64,000 bases of DNA, from contig DATHNW010000026.1 of assembly GCA_035485575.1 (NCBI GenBank), positions 1 to 64,000 on the forward strand. Direction: 5' to 3'. The position numbers and the translations under genes are program-made. Under the pieces are notes generated by a model, which was given only the letters and a program-made list of their open reading frames with translations, had not been told where the DNA came from and did not search any database. Origin of the DNA: DASRHD01 sp035485575 (GTDB lineage Bacteria; Verrucomicrobiota; Verrucomicrobiia; Opitutales; Opitutaceae). Positions 1 through 9,144 of the stretch are shown piece after piece; position 1 is the stretch's first letter; each line of letters starts with the position of its first letter.

Positions 1-312
1 GCTGTCCTTCATCACGAACGCGAGGGTGAAGAGCACCGCGATGAACCGGATGAGCTGGTGGCGGGCGTGGCGGATCGACTCGATCAGCCCCATGTTGCCC
101 AGCCGGTGCGCCACCCCGGGCAGCCCTTGGTGCGCCCAAAACGCCGCTATCACCACTCCCAGCAAATACAGGGACGCATTGGCCTCCCCGACCCCGTGAA
201 AAGCAGAGCTGGTATCGGCAAAGGCGACCCAGCCGCAATACACTGCTACCGCCGCAATGGTGAGCGCGCACCAGTGCAAATAAACCACACCTTCTTTTCG
301 ATCTTTAAGCAT
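1..312 (-). CDS. N-terminal part of a membrane protein, probably a polyprenyl-phosphate sugar transferase (truncated by window edge)
   Basis: The reading frame starts at an ATG at 312 on the minus strand, just after an in-frame TGA, and runs off the left edge of the window (104 codons seen). It begins MLKDRKEG and contains three hydrophobic stretches, at about residues 11-30, 44-60 and 86-100, with basic loops between them. This layout is that of the N-terminal membrane region of exopolysaccharide polyprenyl glycosylphosphotransferases (WcaJ/PssY type), which attach the first sugar-phosphate to undecaprenyl phosphate. Its position next to a polysaccharide operon, divergently transcribed, fits that role. 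The catalytic domain lies outside the window, so the assignment is an inference from topology and context. No good ribosome binding site is seen. Confidence 0.45.
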   Translation of the reverse strand, partial: MLKDRKEGVVYLHWCALTIAAVAVYCGWVAFADTSSAFHGVGEANASLYLLGVVIAAFWAHQGLPGVAHRLGNMGLIESIRHARHQLIRFIAVLFTLAFVMKDS

Positions 313-814
313 GTCATTTCATGGCGGGGTTCATCCATGGCAGCCATATTAGCCTAAATTCAGGGCAATCGAAATCGGTGCACGGCTTGCCCATCACTAG
401 TGTTCACCCGCCCACTATCATCAGGGAAACCCTGATTATTGGCCTGCTGAGGGGAACTCTCTTGCCAGAAAAAAACCTCTGCCAAGCCTCCGTGTTGGAC
501 TCCACTCCACTGCCGCAAATGAACCTCGTTCCACAGTCAATTAACACCGGTCAGGCGGGCTCCCGCCCCGCTTCCCGCAAGGCAACCGCCTGAGTTGGCA
601 TGCGATTCGCTGACCACGGTTCTCACTTTCCAGTCCATGAAAATCTTATGCGCAATGCTCCAGGTCAGGCTAGATGCCATTGCCGCCATTGAAGTCCAAC
701 GCCGCTCCATGTCCTGGAGAGAAATCGATAAAACTTGAATCCGGCGTTCCTATATAAAGCTGCGACCCGATTACCCCTCAGCTGTCTGCAGACCGATGCG
801 CGAAATGACCAGCC
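313..814. other. Divergent intergenic region upstream of the exopolysaccharide operon
   Basis: About 500 bases lie between the divergent truncated membrane gene and the first glycosyltransferase. Open frames here (for example 321-593 on the plus strand) have no recognisable protein character and look like chance. The stretch is less GC-rich than the operon. A TATATAAA sequence lies near 751-758, about 60 bases before the first gene; it could be a -10 region, but no -35 element at a good distance was found. No clear hairpin or riboswitch fold was recognised. Confidence 0.4.
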
Positions 815-1951
815 GTGCTTATGAAACCGACTGGCCGACTCAAAATCCTTCATGCCGACACGGATGACCTTGAAAACCCTCTTCGGGGCGGACAGCCGGT
901 TCGCACCTTCGCGGTAAATACACGCATCGCGGCCCGCCATGATGTCACGGTCTTCACCTCGGTTTACAAAAACTGCCGGCGGCGGATGGAACGAAGCGGT
1001 GTGCACTATCGGCGGTTGGGTTTCCGCCTGCCGCCTTTTGGCCTGTCACCACACCTCTCCTTCCTGACCGCCCTGGGCCCGGCAGTGGCGCGGACACCTC
1101 ATGATCTTGTGGTCGAGGAATTCACCCCCCCAGTCGGCTTTTGCGGCCTGCCGTGGTGGACCAAGGCCCCGGTCATTCTCAACGTTCAATGGTATTTTTT
1201 CGAGCAGTGGGAGAAGCGCTACCGCCTGCCCTTCAGCCGCTGGATGCGGCGGCTGGCCGCCACCGGGCGCTACCGTCACATCATCGTGCAATCCCGGGCC
1301 ATGGGCCGCGAGCTGCAATCGATCATGCCGGACGCAAACATCCGCTACATCGCCTCCGGGATCGACGACTCGGCTTTCATCGAAGGCCAGGAGACCGGTG
1401 AATACGCGCTGTTCCTCGGCCGGCTGGATACCGAGCACAAGGGCCTTGATCTGCTGATTGAGGCCTGGCGAAGAATCTGCGGCCCGGCGAAAATACCGCT
1501 GGTCATCGCCGGCGAAGGATCGGCCCGGGCGGAACTCGAAGCAGCCATCGCCCGGGAAAAACTGGGCGACCTGGTCCGGCTGATCGGACGGGTGGAAGGC
1601 GCGGCCAAGCGGGAGGTCCTCGGGCGCTGCCGGCTCTTTGTCATGCCGTCGCGGTACGAGACCTTTGGGATCGCCGCGCTCGAGGCAATGGCCGCGGCCA
1701 AGCCCATCGTCTGCTTCGACATCGACCATCTCAACGAACTCGCCGTGCCGCCCTGGGCCATTCATATCCAGAAATTTGATACAGAAGCCCTGGGCCGCGC
1801 CGTCGCCGGCCTCTGGGCCGATCCGGAACGCTGCCTCGCGATGGGCGCCGAAGGGCAGCGCCGGGCCCAGGACTACCGCTGGGACAACATCGCCCGCCAG
1901 GAGGAGGAATTTTACCTCGAGGTACTTTCATCCCGTCATGAAAAAACTTAA
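815..1951 (+). CDS. Glycosyltransferase family 4 protein
   Basis: Predicted retaining GT-B glycosyltransferase that adds a sugar from a nucleotide donor to a lipid-linked oligosaccharide at the inner face of the membrane. The 378-residue protein has the usual two Rossmann-like halves; the C-terminal half carries the LFLGRLDTEHKGLDLLIEAW block (about residues 196-215) and the nucleotide-sugar motif SRYETFGIAALEAM (about 280-293), with the E-x7-E pair of the family. The called start is GTG at 815; an ATG six bases later (821) is equally possible, and no Shine-Dalgarno sequence decides between them. It is the first gene of the polysaccharide operon and overlaps the next gene by 14 bases, which suggests translational coupling. 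Sugar donor and linkage cannot be read from sequence. Confidence 0.88.
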   Translation: MLMKPTGRLKILHADTDDLENPLRGGQPVRTFAVNTRIAARHDVTVFTSVYKNCRRRMERSGVHYRRLGFRLPPFGLSPHLSFLTALGPAVARTPHDLVVEEFTPPVGFCGLPWWTKAPVILNVQWYFFEQWEKRYRLPFSRWMRRLAATGRYRHIIVQSRAMGRELQSIMPDANIRYIASGIDDSAFIEGQETGEYALFLGRLDTEHKGLDLLIEAWRRICGPAKIPLVIAGEGSARAELEAAIAREKLGDLVRLIGRVEGAAKREVLGRCRLFVMPSRYETFGIAALEAMAAAKPIVCFDIDHLNELAVPPWAIHIQKFDTEALGRAVAGLWADPERCLAMGAEGQRRAQDYRWDNIARQEEEFYLEVLSSRHEKT

Positions 1952-3134
1952 AATCGCCGTCTATTATCCGTGGGTTTACCTCAAGGGTGGCATCGAGCGT
2001 TCGATGGCCGCCCTGATTTCACGCAGCCGCCACGACTGGACCATCTTCACGAGCCACTACGACCCGCAGAACACTTTCGAGGAATTCGCCAACTTCAAGG
2101 TGGTGCAGGTGGGGGACGTCAGCGTGCGGCGCGACATGGGCGCTGTGCTCAAGACCGCCGTCACGATCTGCACCCTGCGGCTGCCGCTCGAGGAATTCGA
2201 CGCCTACGTGGTGTGGTGCGACGGCCTGGGCACGCTGACGACCTTTCGCAACGCCCGCATTCCGAGCTTCTGCATCTGCTCGACGCCGCTGCGCCCGGTC
2301 TACGACCCCATTTACGCCCGCGAGGCGCTCCGCCAGCGGCACCCGCTGGCCCGGCTGGCCTACCATGTTTTCAAGCACACCTTCCGCGCCGTCGACCGGC
2401 TCGCCTGGAGTCGTTTCGACGGAGTGGTCGCCACCAGCCTCGAAGTCAAGGAGCGCATCGTGCGCAACCGGCTCTATGCGGATGATGCCCGGATGGTGCT
2501 TTGTCATCCCGGCATTGATGCCGGCGCGGCGCCAAAAAGCGTCGCTTACGAACCGTTCCTGCTCGTGCCAGGGCGCATCTCCTGGACGAAAAACATCGAA
2601 CTGGCCATCGCCGCCTTCCTCCGCGCCGATCTGCCGGCGCCGTGGCGCCTGGTCGTGGCCGGCTTTGTCGACCAAAAGAGCAAATCGTACCTGGAGGAAT
2701 TGAAGCAACGTGCCGGCGGCCACGGCCGCATCGAGTTTGTCGTCAGTCCGTCGGACGAAGAACTGAACCGCCTTTACCAAACCGCCTACGCCGTGCTGTT
2801 CACGCCGCTCAATGAGGACTGGGGCATGGCGGTTCTCGAAGGAATGCTTAACGCCAAACCGGTGATTGCCAATGCGAGCGGAGGCCCGAAGGAAAGCGTG
2901 CTCGATGGCGTCACCGGCTGGCTGCTGGAACCCGAGGTGGAACAATGGAGCGCGCTGCTGCGCAGCCTCCCTGCCCGGGCCGAAGCGGTGAAGAACATGG
3001 GCGCGCAAGCCCGGTTTCACGTCGAGAAATATGATTGGAAACGGTTCGTCGGCGGCGTCGACGACCTGATCGAGTCGACCGTGCAAAAGACCGCCAAGCC
3101 TCTTCCCGCCAAATTCAATGCTTTAACTCCGTGA
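1938..3134 (+). CDS. Glycosyltransferase family 4 protein
   Basis: A second GT4 enzyme, 398 residues when started at ATG 1938 (MKKLKIAVYYPW). The open frame extends 100 codons further upstream, but that part lies inside the previous gene and has no domain character. The start VYYPWVYLKGGIERS carries the glycine-rich N-terminal loop common in GT4. The C-terminal half has VPGRISWTKNIELAI and NEDWGMAVLEGMLNAKP with the E-x7-E pair, followed by a GGPKE loop. It overlaps the upstream gene by 14 bases and the following Wzc-like gene by 4 (GTGA), so it is part of the same transcript. It probably extends the lipid-linked repeat unit. Confidence 0.88.
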   Translation: MKKLKIAVYYPWVYLKGGIERSMAALISRSRHDWTIFTSHYDPQNTFEEFANFKVVQVGDVSVRRDMGAVLKTAVTICTLRLPLEEFDAYVVWCDGLGTLTTFRNARIPSFCICSTPLRPVYDPIYAREALRQRHPLARLAYHVFKHTFRAVDRLAWSRFDGVVATSLEVKERIVRNRLYADDARMVLCHPGIDAGAAPKSVAYEPFLLVPGRISWTKNIELAIAAFLRADLPAPWRLVVAGFVDQKSKSYLEELKQRAGGHGRIEFVVSPSDEELNRLYQTAYAVLFTPLNEDWGMAVLEGMLNAKPVIANASGGPKESVLDGVTGWLLEPEVEQWSALLRSLPARAEAVKNMGAQARFHVEKYDWKRFVGGVDDLIESTVQKTAKPLPAKFNALTP

Positions 3135-5011
3135 CGACACCCAAATTTGATCCCGCCCGCGCGCTCGCGGCCAGCCTTGACGCCAATCCGGTGGTTTCCG
3201 CCGAGACCGTGCTGCAAAAGTTTCTCGTCCATTGGAAACTTTTCGTTGCGTGCACGCTGATCGTGCCGGTCCTGGCCGTCGCGGTCTCGCTGCTGATTCC
3301 CACGACCTATAAAAGCAGCGCGCAGGTGCTGATCCGCGACCAGGGCGGAACCAACCTCCTCTATAATGACGTCGCCCCGCCCTTCATCGCGCTCACCGGC
3401 GCGACCTCGGCCGAGATCATTCGCAGCACGCCCGTCGCCAGCCAGATGATCGAGACGGTCGGCGTGGAGGATGCCGACATCGCCCGGCCCGCCTACAAGG
3501 TGCTTTTCGGCAAGGTGGCGGCGCTCATCCTGCCGCTCCTCGGCCGCGAGCCTGAGGACACCCGGACCGCCGCGGATCCAAAAATGAAATACATCTTGCT
3601 GGCCGATGAGCTGAAGGCGTCGGTCGATGCCACCACGCTCATGGCCGATCGCAGCAGCGGCAGCCTCCGCGACGAACTGCTCGAGGTCACGCTCAAGTCG
3701 AACAGCCGTGAGAAGGTCGCGGCCATGGTCAACGGCCTGTGCGAGGCCTTCATCGCCGAATACAACCTGCGCTCGAAAAATGAGATTCTCACCGCCTACC
3801 GGACGCTCGACGAACAGGCCGCCGCCGTGCAAGGGGACATTGCCAAGCTGCACGCGGCTCCGGCCGATAGCGACATCGCAGCGAATGCAGAGCAGGCCCC
3901 AAGCTCCGAGAGCCAGCCGCTCTCCGCTGGCCTCGCCCGCACCATTTCCGAACTGGAACTGCGGCTCGTGACCCTGCGCCTGACCTACACCGAAACCGCG
4001 CCGGAAGTCGTCCAGGCCAGGGCCGAGCTCGAGCGCGCCCGGGCCGTTCTCGGCAACCAACAGGCGCTTGATGCCGCCGGCGACCTGCTCAGCACCATCA
4101 GGAAAAAGCAGCGCCAGCTCCTCCTGGCGGCCAAGCTGTTCGAGAGCAACCAAAGCAATCTTTCCATCGTCGAACGCGGGCTCACTCCGAAAAAATCCAA
4201 GCTCATCCTGGCGATCAAGTACGGCGCCCCGGCCGGCGGCGGCCTGGTCGGCGGCATGTTCATCGGTGCCATCGCCATTCTCCTGCTCAACCTGCTCGAC
4301 CCGCGCCTGTTTGTGGCCAGCGACATCACCCCGGCATCCGGGCTGCCCGTGATTGGCGTCATTCCGCCGGCCGGCGCGGGCACGACCGGCTTCGCCCAAT
4401 TGGATGATCTTCCGCTCGCAAGCGCGCGGCCGGCCCTCCTGCAGGCGGTGGGCAAACTCGACCTGCTTGAGCGCGACCACGCCCGCGTCATCGCCGTCAC
4501 CAGTGCGGAAAACGAAGCTTCCACCGCGACCGTCGCCCTGCAGCTGGCCGCGCTTCTGGCCCGCGAACGCGAAGGGCGCGTCCTGCTCGTCGACGCCAAT
4601 TTCGACCAGCCCGCGCTCACCGAGTCCGCCGCAGCCAAAAGCGAATCCGGCCTGCTCGACGTGCTGGCCGGGGCCGGTCCGGCCGGCCCTGCCGTGCATC
4701 CGACCAAGCTTCCACGCCTGTCATTTATCGGCGCGGGCCGGCTTAACTTGCGCGACGAAGCCGGCTCCACCCGCGAAAGCTGGGCGCGTTTTCTCGAGCA
4801 AGGTCGCAAGGACTACGGCGTCATCGTCGTCCAGACCGGTGGCCTGCTCAATTCACGCGAAGCCGCTTCACTGGTGAAAGGTGCCGATCAAACGTTCGTG
4901 GTCTCAAACCGCCAGGCCACCAAAAAGGACGCGCTCGGGCGCGCCGCCGCCCTGCTGGCCGGAATCACCGCGCCGGTCCCCGGCATCATCCATTGCGACC
5001 TAAAGCGCTGA
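3131..5011 (+). CDS. Wzc-like polysaccharide co-polymerase / tyrosine-kinase-like chain length determinant with degenerate P-loop
   Basis: Membrane protein of the Wzz/Wzc polysaccharide co-polymerase class, which controls chain length and couples polymerisation to export. The GTG start at 3131 overlaps the preceding stop and gives 626 residues; the frame extends upstream only inside the previous gene. A first membrane segment lies at about residues 38-58. A long, partly coiled-coil periplasmic region follows, then a second membrane segment at about 362-388, then a cytoplasmic BY-kinase-like domain. In that domain the Walker A' strand VLLVDANFD (about 483) is kept. The Walker A position reads SAENEAST (about 455) in place of the usual GxxxGKS/T. 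There is no tyrosine cluster at the C-terminus. ATP binding and autophosphorylation are therefore doubtful; the domain may be purely structural. Confidence 0.85.
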   Translation: MTTPKFDPARALAASLDANPVVSAETVLQKFLVHWKLFVACTLIVPVLAVAVSLLIPTTYKSSAQVLIRDQGGTNLLYNDVAPPFIALTGATSAEIIRSTPVASQMIETVGVEDADIARPAYKVLFGKVAALILPLLGREPEDTRTAADPKMKYILLADELKASVDATTLMADRSSGSLRDELLEVTLKSNSREKVAAMVNGLCEAFIAEYNLRSKNEILTAYRTLDEQAAAVQGDIAKLHAAPADSDIAANAEQAPSSESQPLSAGLARTISELELRLVTLRLTYTETAPEVVQARAELERARAVLGNQQALDAAGDLLSTIRKKQRQLLLAAKLFESNQSNLSIVERGLTPKKSKLILAIKYGAPAGGGLVGGMFIGAIAILLLNLLDPRLFVASDITPASGLPVIGVIPPAGAGTTGFAQLDDLPLASARPALLQAVGKLDLLERDHARVIAVTSAENEASTATVALQLAALLAREREGRVLLVDANFDQPALTESAAAKSESGLLDVLAGAGPAGPAVHPTKLPRLSFIGAGRLNLRDEAGSTRESWARFLEQGRKDYGVIVVQTGGLLNSREAASLVKGADQTFVVSNRQATKKDALGRAAALLAGITAPVPGIIHCDLKR

Positions 5012-5036
5012 GCGCCCGCCCAGAAAACATTCCGTC

Positions 5037-6596
5037 GTGAACGCCTCCCTCCCACGCCTCTTTGCACCGCACCGGCTTTGCGCCGTGGCCGCTGTTTTGC
5101 TGGCGGTGGTCATCGGGCTGCTGATCCCGATGGCGGGAGACGTGAAGCTGTTGAGCCTGGGCATCGCCATCGCCGGACTGGTGGGAGCGGGCTGCTTCCT
5201 CGTGCTGCCCAACCGCCGCATCGCCCTGGTTTGCGCGTGGGCTTTCGTCTTTCCGCTCAGCCTCGAAAAGGTCTTCCCGCTTTTCAAGCCGGCGTATCCC
5301 GGATTTTTGATCGCGCCGGTGGTGGTCTCCGGTGCGGACCTGATCTTTTATTTGCTGACCATTACGATGTTTCTCGAGGCCGCGGTGCAGGGCCGCAAAG
5401 TTTTTCACTGGTCGGCCGCATTGACCCCTTACGCGCTGCTGGTGGCGTGGGTCGGCGTGACGTTTTTTATCGATTGGCCGACCAGCGAGGGCGTCATGCA
5501 GATCATCCACTGGGTGAAGATGTTTCTCTTCCTGGTGGTGTTTTCATCGGCCATCCGCACCCGCGAGGAATTGCTGGCGGTGCTCGTGACGCTCGCGAGC
5601 GCAGTGCTCGTGCAATCAGGCATCGTGATCGCCGCCTATGTGCTGAAGCGGCATCTCGGATTTTCGCCCAAGGCCGCCGAGGCCGCCCTGCTGTCCATTC
5701 CCAGCGGCGGGGAAATCATCACCCGCGCGACCGGAACCGTGGGCCATTCCAATCAACAGGCCATGTACCAGGCGCTTTTCACTGTTCCGCTTGTCGCCCT
5801 GTTCATGGTGCGCAACTGGATCTGGCGCATCGTCGCCGCCCTGGTCCTGCTGATCAGTTTTTGCGCGATCATCCTCACCTTTTCGCGCACGTCGTGGATC
5901 TCATGCACGCTCGCGGCCGGCGTCATCCTGCTCATCGCCTGGCGCCACCACCGGATCACTCGCGCCGGCTGGCTGGGCCTTTGCCTGGGCGCGCTGGTCG
6001 TGGTGACGACGGCGGGGGCATTTTCCGGCCTCATCATCACGCGCCTGACCAAGGCCGATGACGGCGCTTCCCTCTCGCGCGTCCATCTTGCGCTGCTGGC
6101 ACTCGAGCACATTTCCAACCACCCGATCAAGGGGGTGGGCCCGGGAAATTTCATCAATGCCAAGGTCGCGACCAGCGGCCCGGTGGAATGGGCCTATAAC
6201 GTCTGGCTGCCGCGCAACACCGAGTACAAGCCGCACTTCATCGGAAACATGGAGATCGGGCAGATCGAACTCAACAACCAGTGGTATTACTCCTCCCTGC
6301 CTGCCCACAACAAGTACCTCCTCGTGGCCGCCGAAATGGGCCTCGTGGGACTCGCTCTTTTCGTCTGGTTCCAATGGCGGTTGTTCCGCACGGCGTTGCA
6401 AGGCCTCAAAGCCCGCGACCCGCTTCTGTGGTGGACGGGCGTAATTCTGGCCGGGACTTTCGCCGTCACCCTCAATGAGTTCACATTCGAGTTGTTTTAT
6501 GACGACAAGACCGTGCTGATGCCGCTGTTCGTGAACGCGCTGATGATCTGCCTCGCCCGGATTGCAACCAGCCAAAATGAAGGAGCCGTCGCATGA
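5037..6596 (+). CDS. O-antigen ligase / Wzy polymerase family membrane protein
   Basis: A 519-residue, very hydrophobic protein with about ten to twelve predicted membrane segments. It has the large periplasmic loop typical of the Wzy_C (O-antigen ligase) family between about residues 340 and 440. The loop contains HISNHPIKGVGPGNF and AHNKYLLVAAEMGLVG, the H-N-x-Y-L...E-x-G pattern seen in this family. In an operon that also has a flippase and a Wzc/Wza pair, the likely role is polymerisation of the repeat unit in the periplasm. A ligase role cannot be excluded. The start is GTG at 5037, 25 bases after the previous stop. Confidence 0.85.
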   Translation: MNASLPRLFAPHRLCAVAAVLLAVVIGLLIPMAGDVKLLSLGIAIAGLVGAGCFLVLPNRRIALVCAWAFVFPLSLEKVFPLFKPAYPGFLIAPVVVSGADLIFYLLTITMFLEAAVQGRKVFHWSAALTPYALLVAWVGVTFFIDWPTSEGVMQIIHWVKMFLFLVVFSSAIRTREELLAVLVTLASAVLVQSGIVIAAYVLKRHLGFSPKAAEAALLSIPSGGEIITRATGTVGHSNQQAMYQALFTVPLVALFMVRNWIWRIVAALVLLISFCAIILTFSRTSWISCTLAAGVILLIAWRHHRITRAGWLGLCLGALVVVTTAGAFSGLIITRLTKADDGASLSRVHLALLALEHISNHPIKGVGPGNFINAKVATSGPVEWAYNVWLPRNTEYKPHFIGNMEIGQIELNNQWYYSSLPAHNKYLLVAAEMGLVGLALFVWFQWRLFRTALQGLKARDPLLWWTGVILAGTFAVTLNEFTFELFYDDKTVLMPLFVNALMICLARIATSQNEGAVA

Positions 6597-8032
6597 GCTC
6601 GCGCGCCGGACCTTTGCTGAACAGCATTACCCAGGCCGGGGTGCGCATTCTCGGCTCGGTCTGCGCCCTCATCCTGCAATGGCTGATCGCCCGCAAATCG
6701 GCCGATGCCTTCGGTGTTTTCCGCACGCTCTTTTCCTATCTTCAAATCGGCGACTTCGTCGCGCTGCTCGGCATGCAGACTTATCTCATCCGGGAAATCT
6801 CCCTGCATCCCGGTGAAATCAAAAAGCAGGGGCTGCATGCCCTGCTGTTCGCCCTGCTGGTGGCCGTGGCCGGCATCATCCTGATGAGCGGGCTGGCCTT
6901 TTTCGGCAGTGGTTACAGCCCGACCATCCGTCACGGGCTGTTCATCGTGGCGGGCAGCCTGCCGGCCACCGCGGCGAGCCTCGTCGGTATCTCCATCCTG
7001 ATCGGCCTTAGCCAGACCACCACCTGCAGCCTGGTCCAGGGACTTGAAACCGTGCTCCGCACCGGGGCGGCCATCGTGCTGGTCATGCTGGGCTATGGCA
7101 TCCTGCCCGTCATCGCCGGCATGGTCATCGTTCGATTGTTCCTTCCGCTCGCCTACTGGTACGCGGTAAAACCCAAGTTTTCGAATGAACCTTGGAAAGT
7201 GGACTGGGCGTTCTTCCGAAATTTTCTCCGGCAGGTGCCGACCTTCGTCGGCATCACCCTGCTGGCCATGGTGCTCCGCTTTGCGACGCCGCTGATCCTG
7301 CCTTGGATTCTCAATGACGCCGCCGCCGGGCAGTTTGGCGCCGCCTTTATTTTCATCGATCTTGTCATGCTGGTTCCAACGGCCCTGACGATCAATCTCA
7401 TCCCCTTGCTCGCACGCAAGGGCAAGGAATCCGGCTCCGCGCTCGTCGAGTCCTGCCAGCAGGGCATCAAGATCATGGCCATGGGTGTGTTGCCGATCGC
7501 CGCCATCCTTACGGTCGTGGCCCAGCCGCTCTTTGCCAGTGTCTTCCCGGGCAAGGCCTCCTATCTCATCTCCGCCACTGTGCTCAAAATCGTGATCTGG
7601 ACCTGCTGCCTGCAGGCAATCGATCAAATGCTTTCCGCCGCCATCGTCTCCAAGGGCAAGCAGCATATCGACCTGCTCACCCTTGCCATCGGTTCCACCG
7701 GTCTGCTCGTCCTGCTCGTCATTCTGATCCCGCTTTTCGGGGTGATCGGTGCGGCTTTCGGCTTCCTGGGCGGCCTCACCCTGCTGATCGTGGCCCGCTT
7801 CATTCTCGTCGGCCGCCACATCGGCAGTCTGCAGCCGCTCGAATTGCTCTGGCGGCCTGCCATGGCGGCCGTCGCGGCCATGGCTGCGGCCATGGCGGCC
7901 ACGCGCATTCACTGGCTGGCGGGCGTCGTGGCGGGCGGTCTCGCCTACCTTGCCGCCCTTGGCCTCCTCGGAGCCTTCGCGCGTGATGAGCGCGATGGCA
8001 TGCTGCGTCTTCTCCAGGCGGAAAAAGCATGA
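6593..8032 (+). CDS. Wzx-like oligosaccharide flippase (MOP/MATE fold)
   Basis: A 479-residue integral membrane protein with about twelve to fourteen hydrophobic segments. It begins MSSRAGPLLNSITQAGVRIL, the amphipathic start common in polysaccharide flippases. It resembles the polysaccharide biosynthesis protein / oligosaccharide flippase family, which turns undecaprenyl-linked repeat units over the inner membrane. The ATG at 6593 overlaps the TGA of the polymerase gene (ATGA), so the two are likely translated together. Presence of both genes supports a Wzx/Wzy-dependent rather than an ABC-transporter pathway. The 3' end is alanine-rich and includes repeated ATGGC(C/G) codons around 7860-7900. 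Confidence 0.85.
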   Translation: MSSRAGPLLNSITQAGVRILGSVCALILQWLIARKSADAFGVFRTLFSYLQIGDFVALLGMQTYLIREISLHPGEIKKQGLHALLFALLVAVAGIILMSGLAFFGSGYSPTIRHGLFIVAGSLPATAASLVGISILIGLSQTTTCSLVQGLETVLRTGAAIVLVMLGYGILPVIAGMVIVRLFLPLAYWYAVKPKFSNEPWKVDWAFFRNFLRQVPTFVGITLLAMVLRFATPLILPWILNDAAAGQFGAAFIFIDLVMLVPTALTINLIPLLARKGKESGSALVESCQQGIKIMAMGVLPIAAILTVVAQPLFASVFPGKASYLISATVLKIVIWTCCLQAIDQMLSAAIVSKGKQHIDLLTLAIGSTGLLVLLVILIPLFGVIGAAFGFLGGLTLLIVARFILVGRHIGSLQPLELLWRPAMAAVAAMAAAMAATRIHWLAGVVAGGLAYLAALGLLGAFARDERDGMLRLLQAEKA

Positions 8033-8592
8033 CCCCGGCCCCGCTCACTTTCCTCGGCACGCTACGCCTCATCAAATCCGATGTGGCGGCGCGGATCCGT
8101 TACACCGGCGGCCGGCCCGGTTTCTGGTCCGGTCTCGGCATGCTCCTTTCGCCCGCCAGCCTGGCGCTGGCCCTCTGGCGCTTCGAAGCACTCGGCTACC
8201 GCAAGCGCATTCCGGGAGCGAAAAAAATCCTCAGCCTGGCCAATCTCATCCTCTTCTCGCTCGAGATGGAGCCCGAGGCCGACATTGGCGAAGGCTTTGT
8301 CCTGCTCAATCCCGTCGGCATCATGCTGCACGGCCATACCAAGATCGGGCGCAATTGTGTCTTCGCCCACCAGATCACGACCACGCTCGGGCCCCGGCTG
8401 GGCTTCGATCCGATCAACGATTACATCATCATGGGCGACAACGTCGTCGTCAGTGCAGGCGTGCGCTTCATCGGCAACCTCACCATCGGGTCCAATACCT
8501 GGATCGGACCCAACACCGTTGTCACGGAATCGCTGCCCGCAGATTCCATTGTCTTGGGGAAAAACATCCGGCCGCGGGCCGCTGCCGCCTGA
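8029..8592 (+). CDS. Serine acetyltransferase-like hexapeptide-repeat acyltransferase
   Basis: A 187-residue protein of the left-handed parallel beta-helix acyltransferase class (CysE/SAT-like subgroup found in polysaccharide loci). An N-terminal helical part of about 75 residues is followed by irregular hexapeptide repeats: IGEGFVLLNPVGIM, HTKIGRNCVFAHQI, IGNLTIGSNTWIGPN. A histidine in HQITTTLG is at the place of the catalytic base in this fold. It probably moves an acyl group, typically acetyl from acetyl-CoA, onto a sugar hydroxyl. It is one of three such genes in this operon and starts within the stop of the flippase gene (ATGA). The acceptor is unknown. Confidence 0.82.
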   Translation: MTPAPLTFLGTLRLIKSDVAARIRYTGGRPGFWSGLGMLLSPASLALALWRFEALGYRKRIPGAKKILSLANLILFSLEMEPEADIGEGFVLLNPVGIMLHGHTKIGRNCVFAHQITTTLGPRLGFDPINDYIIMGDNVVVSAGVRFIGNLTIGSNTWIGPNTVVTESLPADSIVLGKNIRPRAAAA

Positions 8593-8597
8593 TCGCC

Positions 8598-9140
8598 ATG
8601 ACGCTCAAGGACACCTTCCGTCTCATCGCCGCCGACACCCGGGAACGCGCCCGGATCGAGGAGAAGCCCTATGGCGTGGCGGCCTACCTCAAGCTGGCCT
8701 TCAATCCTCCGGCCCTGGCCGTGATCATCTACCGGTTTCAACACTGGCTTTATGCCGGCGGTTGGCGGCGCATAGCCGAATTGCTGCGCCGGCTGAACAT
8801 TGTGCTCTTCACCACCGACATCAGTTCGCAGGCGGTGATCGGGCAGCACTTCATGCTTTTCCATGCCAACGGCATTTATGTCGGCGACCGGGTGCGTATT
8901 GGCAACAACGTCTCCCTCGTCCATCACAACACGATCTCGACCGGCCCGCGGGTGGATGAGCAATCGGGGGATCTGGTCGTGGTCGACGATAATGTCGTGA
9001 TCGGCTGCGGTGCGCGCATCCTCGGTAACATTACCATCGGCCACGACACCTTCATCGGCGCGGGCGCCGTGGTCACCGAAAGCCTGCCTGAGTGCAGCTT
9101 TCACTTCAGCGGCCCAGGCGAAACCATGGAGCTGACCTGA
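8598..9140 (+). CDS. Serine acetyltransferase-like hexapeptide-repeat acyltransferase
   Basis: A 180-residue paralogue of the preceding gene, started at ATG 8598 (MTLKDTFRLIAADTRERARI). The open frame reaches far upstream, but only through the preceding genes in the wrong frame. A helical N-terminus is followed by hexapeptide repeats such as VGDRVRIGNNVSLVHHNTIS and IGHDTFIGAGAVVTESLPE; the tandem HH in the middle coils is a candidate catalytic base. It lies 5 bases after its paralogue. Two different acylation sites on the repeat unit, or one enzyme with redundant copies, are both possible. Confidence 0.82.
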   Translation: MTLKDTFRLIAADTRERARIEEKPYGVAAYLKLAFNPPALAVIIYRFQHWLYAGGWRRIAELLRRLNIVLFTTDISSQAVIGQHFMLFHANGIYVGDRVRIGNNVSLVHHNTISTGPRVDEQSGDLVVVDDNVVIGCGARILGNITIGHDTFIGAGAVVTESLPECSFHFSGPGETMELT

Positions 9141-9144
9141 CGCC

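Noticed and set aside
321..593. 90-codon frame between the truncated membrane gene and the first glycosyltransferase
   Set aside because: No ribosome site, no domain character and composition like non-coding DNA.
3017..4699. 560-codon open frame on the minus strand
   Set aside because: It is antisense to the Wzc-like gene, whose sequence has clear family motifs; the frame is arginine/glycine-rich and arises from high GC at third positions.
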